Positions 41,871 to 50,981 are shown, counted from the stretch's first letter. The stretch: 64,000 bases of DNA from JAAYXS01 sp964550375 (GCA_964550375.1 CAZJYX010000005.1:62001-126000); one strand, 5' to 3'. The notes: generated from the sequence alone by a model not told the origin. Numbers and translations: made by a program.

Positions 41871-43304
41871 ATGACCAGCATCAATGACCGCTACGAACGA
41901 TACGCGGCCACCCTAAACCGGTTCGGCCAGTCGCATTTACTGGCGTTCTGGCCAAGACTTAGCGACGAGCAACGCGTCGAGCTCATGGAGGATATTGATC
42001 AGGTTGATTTTGAGCTTTGCGCGTCGCTGACAGAACGCTACGTGGTCGAGCCGCCGCCAGCGGAACTGCCCGCCCGCCTCGAGCCGGCCACCGCCCTCCC
42101 TGAGGAACCCGCCAGCGAACACGCCCGGATGTATGCTGACGCTAGGCGACTCGGCGAAGAGGCCATCCGCACCGGCCAGGTGGCCGCTTTCACCGTCGCC
42201 GGTGGCCAGGGCACGCGCCTGGGCTACGACGGCCCTAAGGGTGCATTCCCGATTAGCCCAGTCCGGTCAGTGCCGCTGTTCCAGTTGTTCGCCGAATCGT
42301 TGCTTGGTATCGAGCGGCGATACGGCCGGCGTCCGCGCTGGTACATCATGACCAGCCCGGGAAACCATGCGGACACGCAGGCCTTCTTCGCGGAGCACAG
42401 CTATTTCGGCCTGACGCCTGACGACGTCATGTTCTTCCCCCAGGGGCAGATGCCGGCGTTTCACCCGGACGGTCGGATCGCCCTGAGCCGCCCACACCGC
42501 CTGGCCCTCGGCCCAGACGGCCACGGCGGCAGCTTGCGGGCGCTGGCCCGCAGCGGCGCGCTGGCCGACATGCGCGCCCGGGGTATCGAGCACATCAGCT
42601 ACTTCCAGGTTGACAATCCGCTGGTGCGCGCCGTTGACCCGTTGTTTGTAGGGTTGCACGCCCTTACCGGCTCCGAAATGTCGAGCAAGGCGGTGACCAA
42701 GGCCGACGACACGGAGCGGGTCGGGAATTTCTGCCTGACCGACGGCCGGCTGGCTGTCATTGAGTACACCGACCTGCCGGAGGAACTGGCCCACGCGCGC
42801 CGCACAACCGGCGGTCGGTTGTTTGACGCCGGCAACATCGCCATCCATGTCCTCTCGCGAGAATTCGTCGAGCGCATCACCGGTTCGATCGGCGACCTGA
42901 CGCTCCCCTGGCACCGGGCGGAGAAGAAGCTGCCGACGGTCAATGCCTTCGGAGACATCGACACGCCGTCCGAACCGAACGTGGTGAAGCTCGAGATGTT
43001 CGTCTTCGACGCCCTGCCGTTGGCGCGCAATCCACTGCTGATCTACACGCGGCGCGCTGAAGAGTTCAGTCCGGTAAAGAACGCGGAAGGCGTGGACTCG
43101 GCGGCCACAGCGCGGCGCGACATGGTTCGGCGTGCGGCGCGGTGGTTGGAGTACTGTGGCTGTGCGGTGCCGCGCACGGCGGCCGGCGAGCCCGACCTGC
43201 CACTGGAGATCAGCCCGGCGTATGCGCTTGATGAGGAGGACCTTAAGGCGCGACTGCACCAGTTGCCCGCACTGCGCCGGGGCACGCCGTATCTGCTTGG
43301 CTAA
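41871..43304 (+). CDS. UDPGP type 1 family nucleotidyltransferase (UAP1-like)
   Basis: 477-residue enzyme that would couple a sugar-1-phosphate to UTP. The nucleotide-binding loop is VAGGQGTRLGYDGPKGAFPI, very close to eukaryotic UDP-N-acetylglucosamine pyrophosphorylase and unlike the short bacterial GlmU. Other family segments are WYIMTSPGNHADT, VMFFPQGQMPAF, GHGGSLRAL, ISYFQVDNPLV and VVKLEMFVFDALP. The ATG at 41871 is chosen because the protein then starts MTSINDRYERYAATL; the frame extends back to 41811. It probably feeds cell-envelope polysaccharide synthesis; glucose-, galactose- and GlcNAc-1-phosphate all remain possible. Confidence 0.88.
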   Translation: MTSINDRYERYAATLNRFGQSHLLAFWPRLSDEQRVELMEDIDQVDFELCASLTERYVVEPPPAELPARLEPATALPEEPASEHARMYADARRLGEEAIRTGQVAAFTVAGGQGTRLGYDGPKGAFPISPVRSVPLFQLFAESLLGIERRYGRRPRWYIMTSPGNHADTQAFFAEHSYFGLTPDDVMFFPQGQMPAFHPDGRIALSRPHRLALGPDGHGGSLRALARSGALADMRARGIEHISYFQVDNPLVRAVDPLFVGLHALTGSEMSSKAVTKADDTERVGNFCLTDGRLAVIEYTDLPEELAHARRTTGGRLFDAGNIAIHVLSREFVERITGSIGDLTLPWHRAEKKLPTVNAFGDIDTPSEPNVVKLEMFVFDALPLARNPLLIYTRRAEEFSPVKNAEGVDSAATARRDMVRRAARWLEYCGCAVPRTAAGEPDLPLEISPAYALDEEDLKARLHQLPALRRGTPYLLG

Positions 43305-43410
43305 TGGGATGGCGGGCCGGGCGGACCGCAGGCAAAGACCCCATTGTCGGGCCTCTCGGGGGCTGCTACCATTGAAGTAGAAACGGTTGTGCGCAACGGA
43401 TGGGAGCCTC

Positions 43411-44046
43411 ATGCCTCGGATACGAAGCAAGTCTGAGGTCGCAGGCGCGTTGCAGGAGTGCCCGGCTGAGGTAGTCGGGCGTGCGGCGGACCTGAGCGAC
43501 CTTGATGCGCAACTCATGCTGGAGCTGCGCGCCGGCAACGCCGAGGCGGGCAATGCGCTGGTGCGGCGCAACTTCGACCGCGTGGCGCGGTACGTTGGGC
43601 GCGTGGTGCGGGACCAGCGCCCGGTCGAGGATCTGGCGCAAGAGGTTTTCCTCCAGGTCTTCAGGGCCGCCGGTCGCTACGAGCCCACCGCCAAGTTTTC
43701 AACCTGGCTATACCGCATCGCCACCAATATCGCCCGCAACTACCTTGCGCAGCCGTACGTCCGCAGGCGGCGCGAGGCGGACCCAAGCCAGAGCGGCCCG
43801 GTGGCCACGGCCGGGGCGGACAGCGCGCCGGAGCGCCAGTTGTCGCTCGATGACCTGCGTCGCCGGGTCGCTGATGCGCTGGCGAGCTTGCCGGTGAATC
43901 AGCGCATCGCGCTGACGCTGTGCGAGTACGAGGGGCTGTCGTATGAGCAGATTGCGGCCGTCCTGGACACGACGGTCGATGCGGTGCGGGGGATGATCAA
44001 GCGCGCCCGCGAGGCCCTGCGCCCCAAGCTGCGCGGACTGGTGTAG
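43411..44046 (+). CDS. ECF-family RNA polymerase sigma factor
   Basis: 211 residues. Region 2 is seen as LVRRNFDRVARYVGRVVRD, VEDLAQEVFLQVFRAAGRYEP and FSTWLYRIATNIARNYL; region 4 as PVNQRIALTLCEYEGLSYEQIA and VDAVRGMIKRAREALR. The ATG at 43411 has GGGAG 5 bases upstream. It is followed by a zinc-finger anti-sigma gene and a small membrane protein, so it is the head of a signalling operon. Confidence 0.94.
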   Translation: MPRIRSKSEVAGALQECPAEVVGRAADLSDLDAQLMLELRAGNAEAGNALVRRNFDRVARYVGRVVRDQRPVEDLAQEVFLQVFRAAGRYEPTAKFSTWLYRIATNIARNYLAQPYVRRRREADPSQSGPVATAGADSAPERQLSLDDLRRRVADALASLPVNQRIALTLCEYEGLSYEQIAAVLDTTVDAVRGMIKRAREALRPKLRGLV

Positions 44047-44132
44047 CCCCGGGTGGGCGTCCGCATATATTATCCATGCTCGTGACGAGTTTTGCGCCCC
44101 AGCAGCGCTGCCGCGCGCGGACGTGGTCGCCC

Positions 44133-44621
44133 ATGGAGCATCTGGACGCCGACACAGCGAGGGCCTTCGTTGCCGGCGAATTGAACGCCGCCGCGCGGGC
44201 ACAGTGCGAAGCCCACCTGGAGCAGTGCCCGGCGTGTCGGGAGCTTGTTGAGCGCGAGCGCAACTGGCCCAAACTCCTGCGGTTGGATGAAGGGGTGGCA
44301 CCAGCCACCGGAGCACTTGAGCGTACGCTGCAGCGCGTGCGGCGGAACCGGTTCCGGTGCGTCGGTCCCCGGCTGCTCGGCCCGGCACTGGTGGCTGGCG
44401 CGCTGGCCGGGTTCGGCTTGGGGCTGCTGATACGCGCCGCCACGGCTCCGGCGCCGGCCCAGCGCAGCGCGGCCGCACTGCGCATCTCCCCTGAGTTTCA
44501 ACGGGAGATGATCGCGGACCTCGACGCGCTGGCGGCGCTGCAGCGCGACCCCTGGCTGGCAGAGAACTACGAGGCGGCTCAGTGGCTGAAGCAACTGATT
44601 CTTGACCTGGACAAACCGTAG
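44133..44621 (+). CDS. Zinc-finger anti-sigma factor
   Basis: 162 residues starting MEHLDADTARAFVAGEL, the usual opening of this family. The zinc motif HLEQCPAC (His-x3-Cys-x2-Cys) is intact. One membrane helix (LGPALVAGALAGFGLGLLI) and a short periplasmic tail follow. The frame is open from an ATG at 44076, but the extra N-terminal residues do not look like the family. It should hold the sigma factor encoded immediately upstream. Confidence 0.85.
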   Translation: MEHLDADTARAFVAGELNAAARAQCEAHLEQCPACRELVERERNWPKLLRLDEGVAPATGALERTLQRVRRNRFRCVGPRLLGPALVAGALAGFGLGLLIRAATAPAPAQRSAAALRISPEFQREMIADLDALAALQRDPWLAENYEAAQWLKQLILDLDKP

Positions 44622-44627
44622 GCACCC

Positions 44628-45071
44628 ATGCGTCCCATCACCGCGAGCATTCTCCTGGGCGCAACCGTGTTGGCGGCGGCCGCTGCCGCGCTGCTGTTGC
44701 GCCGGCCGCCGGCGGACGAGCCCTTGCCGGCGCCGGCCGACGCCACCCCGGCGCAACGCTGGTACGCGCTGAACCTTGAAGAGCGCGCGGCGCTGGTCGC
44801 GCGCTACCGATCAATCACCGGCGAGCCGGACGGCGCCCGGGCGCTGCGCCGGGCAGGTCGTTTCGCGCGGGAATCGGGGGAGGAGCAGGCCAAGCTGCGA
44901 CTGGTCCATGAAGCCCTCGCGCAGATTCTGCGCGAGCAGCCGGAACATCGCCGGCGGCTGCTCATGACCCTGCCGGAGCGGGCGCGGGCCGACGAAGTGC
45001 ATCGCATCCTGGCGCGCGACTATCCAACTCTGCTGGCCGAACTGTGCGAACGCCTGAAGGCGCCCGGCTAA
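44628..45071 (+). CDS. Small membrane-anchored protein, third gene of the sigma-factor operon
   Basis: 147 residues: an N-terminal hydrophobic segment (ITASILLGATVLAAAAAALLL) followed by a charged, helical, periplasmic-type domain (EEQAKLRLVHEALAQIL, RRRLLMTLPERARADEVHRIL). No family is recognised. It starts 6 bases after the anti-sigma stop codon, so it is probably part of the same regulatory unit; the general design recalls extracytoplasmic regulators such as RseB or heavy-metal-resistance-like sensors, but sequence evidence is lacking. Confidence 0.72.
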   Translation: MRPITASILLGATVLAAAAAALLLRRPPADEPLPAPADATPAQRWYALNLEERAALVARYRSITGEPDGARALRRAGRFARESGEEQAKLRLVHEALAQILREQPEHRRRLLMTLPERARADEVHRILARDYPTLLAELCERLKAPG

Positions 45072-45269
45072 CTGGTCATCGAGGTGTCGCGCGAGGTCGC
45101 CGCCGGGCGTCATGTCGGGGCCCGTTGGGCCTCTGGGCCGGGGGGTGGTCGCGAGTTGGCCTGTCACGCCACCCCACATTGGCCGATGGCATGGCCGGTC
45201 GGTGCGTGCTTTCCAGACCGCGTGGCAACACCTATCATGGGCGCGGTTCTTTCAGATGGGAGCAGTTGC

Positions 45270-46427
45270 ATGTGCAGAGTTGCTGGTCGGCTGATGAGCC
45301 ACGGCCTTGGCGTGCTGAGTACCTTGATGCTGGCGGGTTGCTTCGCGGGGCCCGGCGAGACCCCGACCGCCTTGCTGGTCGGCGATGGATTGTGGGGCGA
45401 ATACGTCGTCAGCGACGCTCGGCACCCAACCGCTTTGGCGTTAGCCGCCGACGGCCGGGTGTTCTATACGGAAAAGGACACGGGCAGTATCCGGGTGGTC
45501 GCCGCCGGCGAGCTGCTGGCAGAGCCCTTCGCAACGGTGCCGGTCAATTCCGCCGGGCAGCGCGGGCTGCTGGGCATCGCCCTGCACCCGGACTTCGATG
45601 ATAACGGGCGCGTTTACGCCTTCTACACGCGCTCGGACACCGGCCAGGCTACGACTGACGTGCGGGCCGTCGTTGATAACCGCGTCGTGTACTTCGAGGC
45701 CGACGGAAACGTGGCGGCCGGCGGGGAGATCTTCGTCGCCAGCCTGCCGGCCGGGGCCGGCACGACGCGCATCGGCGGGCGCATCGCCTTCGCGGCCGAC
45801 GGAACGCTGCTGGTGACACTTGGCGACCTGGGCGATACGACCGGCGCGGCCAGCCCGACGGCACCGGTGGGCAAGATCCTGCGGTATAACGACGATGGCT
45901 CTATCCCGGCTGACAATCCGACGGCCGACTCGCCCGTGTATGCCCGGGGGTTGCGTGATCCGCGCGGCCTGTGCGTCGATCCAGCCAGCGGCGTGCCGCT
46001 GATGATTGATCGCAACGCCGACGGTCATTACGAGGAAATCAACCGTGTGCTGCCGGGCCGCGATTTCGGGTGGCCCGCCGTGGTTGGCATAGCCGATTCG
46101 CCGGAGGAACTGGAATACGCGGCGACCCACGCCGACTACGCCGACCCACTGCGACAGACCGGTACGAACAACCTCGGGCTGGTGGGCGGCTCGTTCAACC
46201 CGAGCACGCGCTACGGTCCGAATGTTCAGCTCAACTACTTCTACGGTGAGCGCCACACGCGGCGGGTGCGCTACAGCGCAATGAATACGGCCCGCGACGG
46301 CTTCACCAGCAACGCCTTATTCGCGCACTACTTCCCCAGCGACATTACGGACGTAGCCTTCACGCCGGCCGGCACGTTGTACGTGGCCTGCGAAGATGCC
46401 GTTTTGCGCGTGGTGCCAACCCCCTGA
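45270..46427 (+). CDS. PQQ-dependent sugar dehydrogenase-like lipoprotein
   Basis: 385 residues. The ATG at 45270 follows GGGAG and gives a lipoprotein signal ending LMLAGC. The mature part is a six-bladed beta-propeller of the soluble glucose/sorbosone dehydrogenase family: HPTALALAADGRVFYTEKDTGSIRVV, QRGLLGIALHPDF, RIGGRIAFAADGTLLVTLGD, KILRYNDDGSIPADNP, RGLRDPRGLCVDP and DFGWPAVVG. An Asn-rich or catalytic His reminiscent of the active enzymes is not obvious, because HPDFDDNGRVYAFYT carries the only clear candidate, so activity is uncertain. The next gene is convergent. Confidence 0.85.
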   Translation: MCRVAGRLMSHGLGVLSTLMLAGCFAGPGETPTALLVGDGLWGEYVVSDARHPTALALAADGRVFYTEKDTGSIRVVAAGELLAEPFATVPVNSAGQRGLLGIALHPDFDDNGRVYAFYTRSDTGQATTDVRAVVDNRVVYFEADGNVAAGGEIFVASLPAGAGTTRIGGRIAFAADGTLLVTLGDLGDTTGAASPTAPVGKILRYNDDGSIPADNPTADSPVYARGLRDPRGLCVDPASGVPLMIDRNADGHYEEINRVLPGRDFGWPAVVGIADSPEELEYAATHADYADPLRQTGTNNLGLVGGSFNPSTRYGPNVQLNYFYGERHTRRVRYSAMNTARDGFTSNALFAHYFPSDITDVAFTPAGTLYVACEDAVLRVVPTP

Positions 46428-46548
46428 TCATCCGGCCGGAAATCATGCCAGCGCACAACCGTAGCGTCGGTGTCGGCCGGCTGCTAGCCAACCGTCGCCG
46501 CTTGTAGCGTTTGCCGAAGTATCGCGTGCAGCACGCCCGCGGCCCGGC

Positions 46549-46806
46549 TTACCTGCGCGCGCCGGTCAGTTCCCGCTCGGCCTGCTGCCAGTCGGCCACG
46601 GGGTCACCCGGTCCGCCGTTGCGGGCTAGGAATATGTAGTACGCCCGCTCTCTGATTTGCTGCTCGCCGACCCTGGTTTCGGCGGCGCGCGCGGCTTCAC
46701 TGCGGGCGGTGCGACTGGTCGTCGTTGTTGCGGATGTTGAGGCCCGGCCTGTGCCCCGCGACCCGGTGGAACGCTTGCTGGCGGACTTCTCAGTTCTTTC
46801 GGCCAT
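46549..46806 (-). CDS. DUF2934 small protein
   Basis: 85 residues. A Ser/Thr/Arg-rich, probably disordered N-terminal half is followed by the DUF2934 motif IRERAYYIFLARNGGPGDPVADWQQAE. The function of the family is unknown. The ATG at 46806 has a GGAG about 10 bases upstream. It is convergent with the sugar dehydrogenase-like gene. Confidence 0.82.
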   Translation of the reverse strand: MAERTEKSASKRSTGSRGTGRASTSATTTTSRTARSEAARAAETRVGEQQIRERAYYIFLARNGGPGDPVADWQQAERELTGARR

Positions 46807-47141
46807 CTGACGATTCTCCCTTCAGCCTGCTGTCATGTGCCGGTTCGGCCCCCAGCGCTGCGGCCGGGACAGTCCCAAATCCGGCCCGGTGACGCGCCTG
46901 GAGCAAGCCAATACCCGGTCTTGCTGACACCACACTACGGTACGGCAACGACCCCCGGCCAAGGCAGAAGGCCGGCCCTAGCGCCGGCGCCGGCCAGTCG
47001 TCCTCCGTGACCCGTATCTCTCCTTGATCTTATCGACGAAAAGGCGCCCATCAACTTATCGGAGCGAAGCCCGGATGGCAATCACTTTCCGCGAGCGCGG
47101 TACGCCAGGAAACGGGCGGGGGGGCAAAGCCGAGATTGCTC
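46807..47141. other. Intergenic region with an inverted repeat
   Basis: About 335 bases between the DegT-type gene (stop at 47142) and the DUF2934 gene. GGCCGGC/GCCGGCC at 46970-46995 is a perfect 7-base inverted repeat with a 12-base loop, possibly a terminator of the aminotransferase transcript. No gene is seen. Confidence 0.45.
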
Positions 47142-48257
47142 CTACAACAGGCCCCGAAACTCAGTAACAACCTCGTCTACGTCGGCCTCGCACAGGCCGT
47201 TGTGGAAGGGCAGGGCGATCGTGCGGGCCGAAAGCGCCTCCGTGATGGGAAAGTCACCCGGTCGATAGCCGAACTGGTGGCGGTAGAACGGCTGAAGGTG
47301 GATCGGCGTGAAGTAGTTGCTGCATCCGATGCCGCGCTCACGCAGGCGGGACAGTATGGCATCGCGCTGCTCCGGCGAGTAGTCGTCGCTTAGACGCACC
47401 ACAAAGACGAACCAGTTGATCTCGACGCCGGGGGGGATGCGCTGGGTGGTAACGCGTTGCTCGTTGGCCAGTCGTTCCAGGTACCAGCCCGCCACGCGGC
47501 TGCGTTTGGCTTTGATCTCGTCCAGACGGCGCATCTGCGCCACGCCGATAGCGCAATTTACGTCGCTCAAGCGATAGTTGAAGCCCAGGCGTGCGTGCGC
47601 AAGCCAACCGGCATCCGGATCCCGGCCCTGGCTGCGCAGCGAGCGTACCATTGCCGCCACGTCGTCGTCATCGGTTACGAGCATGCCGCCTTCACCGGTC
47701 GTGATTTGCTTGTTCGGGTAGAATCCGAACACGCCGACTTCGCCGAGCGTCCCGGCCGGGCGCCCGCGGCAGACGGTGCCCAGCGCCTCGCAGGAGTCCT
47801 CCACGACGCGCAGATTGCCGCGCTCGGCCAGCACGGCAATGGCGTCCATGTCGGGCGTCGAGCCGAACACATCGACGGGCAAGATGGCCCGGGTGCGATG
47901 GGTAATGGTGGCGGCGACGCGGCTGACATCGATCTGCCACGTGTCGGGATCAATATCCACGAAGACCGGCCGGCCGCCCTCGAACATGATGCTGTTGCTG
48001 GAGGCTATGAACGAGAACGGAGTTGTTATGACCTCGTCGCCGGGCGCCAACCCCAGGGCGCGCCAGGCGAGATGCAACGCCGACGTGCCGCTGTTGCAGG
48101 CCACGGCGTGTCTGACACCCAGCCGTTCGACGAAGGCCTTCTCAAACTCGCGCAGCTTGGGCCCCAGGCTGAGATGTGGTGTGCGCAGAACCTGGACTAC
48201 TTCCTCGATCTCGGTCGGCCCGATGTCCGGCCCCGACAAACTGAATCGCTCTTCCAC
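47142..48257 (-). CDS. DegT/DnrJ/EryC1/StrS-family sugar aminotransferase
   Basis: 371-residue PLP enzyme that typically aminates a nucleotide-linked keto sugar for cell-surface glycans. Evidence: CNSGTSALHLAWRALGL, GDEVITTPFSFIASSNSI, VEDSCEALGT, the PLP Lys in FGFYPNKQITTGEGG, and GFNYRLSDVNCAIGVAQ. The start is a GTG at 48257 with GGAG 6 bases upstream, giving the family-like VEERFSLSGPDIG; the frame continues to 48365 without support. It is divergent from the ABC exporter, 112 bases away, which suggests a shared envelope role. Confidence 0.92.
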   Translation of the reverse strand: MEERFSLSGPDIGPTEIEEVVQVLRTPHLSLGPKLREFEKAFVERLGVRHAVACNSGTSALHLAWRALGLAPGDEVITTPFSFIASSNSIMFEGGRPVFVDIDPDTWQIDVSRVAATITHRTRAILPVDVFGSTPDMDAIAVLAERGNLRVVEDSCEALGTVCRGRPAGTLGEVGVFGFYPNKQITTGEGGMLVTDDDDVAAMVRSLRSQGRDPDAGWLAHARLGFNYRLSDVNCAIGVAQMRRLDEIKAKRSRVAGWYLERLANEQRVTTQRIPPGVEINWFVFVVRLSDDYSPEQRDAILSRLRERGIGCSNYFTPIHLQPFYRHQFGYRPGDFPITEALSARTIALPFHNGLCEADVDEVVTEFRGLL

Positions 48258-48369
48258 GCCGCTCTCCGATTGCGGTCGCGGCCGCCGCCCGGCCGGGAAA
48301 GTCGCACGAACTCCTTGATCCGGCCGCGGGCCTGCCCGACCTGCGTACAGACTGTTATGATACACGCCA

Positions 48370-50514
48370 ATGATATCGTCGACGAGAAACGAACGTCCTC
48401 TGCCGCAGTTTCGCCGGGTGCTGGCCTACCTGGGCCCGCACCGCCGGCTGCTGGTGATCGGTTTGTTAAGCGCTGTCGGCGTCAGCGCATCGTACACGTT
48501 CAGCATTTCGGCGATTGTGCCGGTGCTGAAGATCATGTTCGCCAACCATGAGACCATGGCGGACTGGCTGCACCGGACAGAAACCGAACGGCGGCTGGGC
48601 ATAATTCTGGCAGCCGATCTCCCGAACGATCCGGCCGGCCTGCGGATTGATGACGTTCGTCCCACGTCGCTGGCCGCCGAGCTGCTCCGGATGGGCGACC
48701 GGATCGTGGAGGCCGAGGGGCAGTTGCTCAGTTCTTACGAGCTGATGCGGGTGCTGGCACAGCATCGGGAGGAAGCGGTGTCGGCCGTGCTGCGGGGCGT
48801 GGACGGGCGGGAGCGCGTCGTGCGCCTGCCGTTGGCGCCGTACTCCGGCTGGCGCAACCAGTTGCAGCGCGTCGCCGGGCTGCTGCCCAGCGGCGGGGAC
48901 GCGCACAGCCGCCTCATGACGCTGGCAATTGCGATGGGCGCGGTGGTTGTGATCGCGATCGTGGGCGGGGTGTGCCGATTCGCCAATGACGGCCTGGTAT
49001 GCACGGCCGTCCAGCGGGCCTTGCACGACCTGCGCAGCAAGATCGGCGGCCACGTCCTGCGGCTGCCGATGCAGTGGCACGCCGAGCAGCCGCCGGGCGA
49101 CACGCTGGCCCGGCTGGCGACGGATATCAACAAGGTCGAGGTGGGACTGACGACGCTGTTCGGCAAGATGATCCGGGAGCCGCTGAAGGCAGTGGGCGTT
49201 CTCACGCTGACGGTGCTGATCGAGTGGCGGCTGCTGGTTATCGCGGCGGTCGGTCTGCCGATCGGCGTGCTGTTGCTGCGCGTTTTCGGCCGCCTGGTTA
49301 AGCGCGCCCAGCGCCGCGCCTCGGAGTCCTGGGGGCGCTTGCTCGACCATCTGGGTGAGCGCCTGGCGGGCATCCGCGTCGTGAAGGCCTGCAACATGCA
49401 GCCGGCCGAGAGCCGACGTTTCGAGCGCGAGGGCCGTCGGCTGACACACGCCCAGACGCATATCGAACTGGTCGACGCCGCCACGAAGCCGGCCCTGGAG
49501 ACACTGGCAACCGTGGCGGTGGCGGCGTTCGTGCTCTATGGCGGCAGCCTGGTTTTTCAGCAGAAGCTCGAGGCGCACCTGTTCTTCGCGGCGGTCGTGT
49601 GCCTGGGCGGCGTGTTCGACCCGATTCGCAAGCTGGGCAACGTGAACAACCGCTTGCAGGCCGCGGAGGCCTCCGCGCGGCGACTGTTCGAGCTGCTCGA
49701 TCTGCCGCCCGAAGAACGGGCTTCGACAGCGCAGCCGGTGATCGAGTTGCCACGGTTACAGCAGTCGATCGACTTCCGGGGCGTGAGCTTCGCGTACCCG
49801 GCCAGCACACGGCCGGTCCTGCACGACATCAACCTGCAAGTGGCGCGGGGCGAAACACTGGCACTGGTCGGCCCGAACGGCTCGGGCAAAACCACGCTGG
49901 TCTCGCTGCTGTTGCGGTTCTTCGAGCCGACGGCCGGCCAGATTCTGATTGACGGCCAGGACATCGCCGACTGCTCGCTGGCCTCGCTGCGCAGCCAGAT
50001 CGGGCTGGTGACGCAGGAGGCCGTCATCTTCTCGGACAGCCTGCGCGACAACATCAGCTACGGCGTAGCTGACCAGACGGAAGAGCAGGTGCGCGCGGCC
50101 GCCGGCCAGGCCCACGTGGCCGAGTTCGTGGACGAGCTGGAGAGCCGGGAGAACGGCCGGGCGCGGCGCGGCTACGATGCCCAGATCACGGCGCGCACGC
50201 TCTCGGGCGGCCAGCGGCAGCGTGTGGCGCTGGCCCGCGCCGTGCTGCGCGATCCGCCCGTCCTCATCCTGGATGAGGCGACCAGCCAGGTGGACAGCGA
50301 GTCGGAGCGTAAGATCCAGGCGGCGCTCGAGAATGTCACGCGCGACCGCACGACGATCATTATCGCCCATCGCTACAGCACGATCGCGCGGGCCGACCGC
50401 ATCGCGGTCCTGGATGAAGGCCGGCTGGTCGGCTGCGGGCGGCACGACGAGTTGCTGCACTCCTGCCCTTTGTATGCAACGCTGTGCCACACGCAGTTCG
50501 CGCACGCCGTTTAG
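48370..50514 (+). CDS. MsbA-like ABC exporter with PDZ-like domain in the first periplasmic loop
   Basis: 714-residue half-transporter. TM1 is about residues 27-50 and TM2 about 181-203; the ~130 residues between them replace the normal short loop. Within it, residues ~75-156 read as a PDZ domain (RRLGIIL, GLRIDDVRPTSLAAELLRMG, DRIVEAEGQLLSSYELMRVL, AVLRGVDGRERVVRLPL). The rest is canonical: Walker A GPNGSGKTT (501-509), LSGGQRQR (611-618), Walker B VLILDEATSQVD (631-642) and H-loop H667. MsbA relatives flip lipid A or other lipids. The ATG at 48370 is used. A divergent sugar aminotransferase gene supports an envelope role; a PDZ in this position is not something I know from the family. Confidence 0.9.
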   Translation: MISSTRNERPLPQFRRVLAYLGPHRRLLVIGLLSAVGVSASYTFSISAIVPVLKIMFANHETMADWLHRTETERRLGIILAADLPNDPAGLRIDDVRPTSLAAELLRMGDRIVEAEGQLLSSYELMRVLAQHREEAVSAVLRGVDGRERVVRLPLAPYSGWRNQLQRVAGLLPSGGDAHSRLMTLAIAMGAVVVIAIVGGVCRFANDGLVCTAVQRALHDLRSKIGGHVLRLPMQWHAEQPPGDTLARLATDINKVEVGLTTLFGKMIREPLKAVGVLTLTVLIEWRLLVIAAVGLPIGVLLLRVFGRLVKRAQRRASESWGRLLDHLGERLAGIRVVKACNMQPAESRRFEREGRRLTHAQTHIELVDAATKPALETLATVAVAAFVLYGGSLVFQQKLEAHLFFAAVVCLGGVFDPIRKLGNVNNRLQAAEASARRLFELLDLPPEERASTAQPVIELPRLQQSIDFRGVSFAYPASTRPVLHDINLQVARGETLALVGPNGSGKTTLVSLLLRFFEPTAGQILIDGQDIADCSLASLRSQIGLVTQEAVIFSDSLRDNISYGVADQTEEQVRAAAGQAHVAEFVDELESRENGRARRGYDAQITARTLSGGQRQRVALARAVLRDPPVLILDEATSQVDSESERKIQAALENVTRDRTTIIIAHRYSTIARADRIAVLDEGRLVGCGRHDELLHSCPLYATLCHTQFAHAV

Positions 50515-50534
50515 GTGTTCCCCCCGGGCCGGCG

Positions 50535-50981
50535 TCAGTCGTCGGTTGCGGGCGGCTGGCCGGCGCGGTCTGCGTCGCGTTTGAGCCGACTGCCACTCAG
50601 CAGGCTCTGCACGCGCTCGAGCAGTTGCGCTTTGTTGACGGGCTTGGGAAGGTAGTCGTCGGCCCCGCACTCACGGGCGCGCTCGATATCGCCCACCTCG
50701 TTGAGCGCGGTCACCATGATGATGGGAATGTCACGATAGCGGGGATCATCCTTCAGCGCGCGGCACACCTCGAAGCCGCTGCGCCGGGGCATCATGATGT
50801 CCAGCAGTATCAGGTCGGGGCGCTGCCGCTCGACCAGTTCGAAAGCCGCCGCGCCGTCGGCCGCCAGGATTACCGTGACCGGCAAGGGGTCCAGGTAGGC
50901 TTCGAGCAGCTCGAGAATCTGCGGGTTATCGTCGGCAATCAGCACCTTCGAAGTTAAAGTGTTACGCGCGTCGGCGGCCAT
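50535..50981 (-). CDS. Single-domain response regulator
   Basis: 148 residues: a complete receiver domain with acidic pair DD (VLIADDNPQIL), phosphoacceptor Asp in LILLDIMMPRRSGFEVC, the Thr of IIMVTAL and the Lys of DDYLPKPVN. A short basic/acidic tail has no output domain, so it works through protein contacts. No histidine kinase is nearby. It is convergent with the ABC exporter, 20 bases from its stop. Confidence 0.92.
   Translation of the reverse strand: MAADARNTLTSKVLIADDNPQILELLEAYLDPLPVTVILAADGAAAFELVERQRPDLILLDIMMPRRSGFEVCRALKDDPRYRDIPIIMVTALNEVGDIERARECGADDYLPKPVNKAQLLERVQSLLSGSRLKRDADRAGQPPATDD

Noticed and set aside
48466..49578. 370-codon minus-strand open frame opposite the ABC exporter
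   Set aside because: Antisense shadow; Gln/His/Arg-rich and without motifs, whereas the plus strand has complete ABC exporter motifs.
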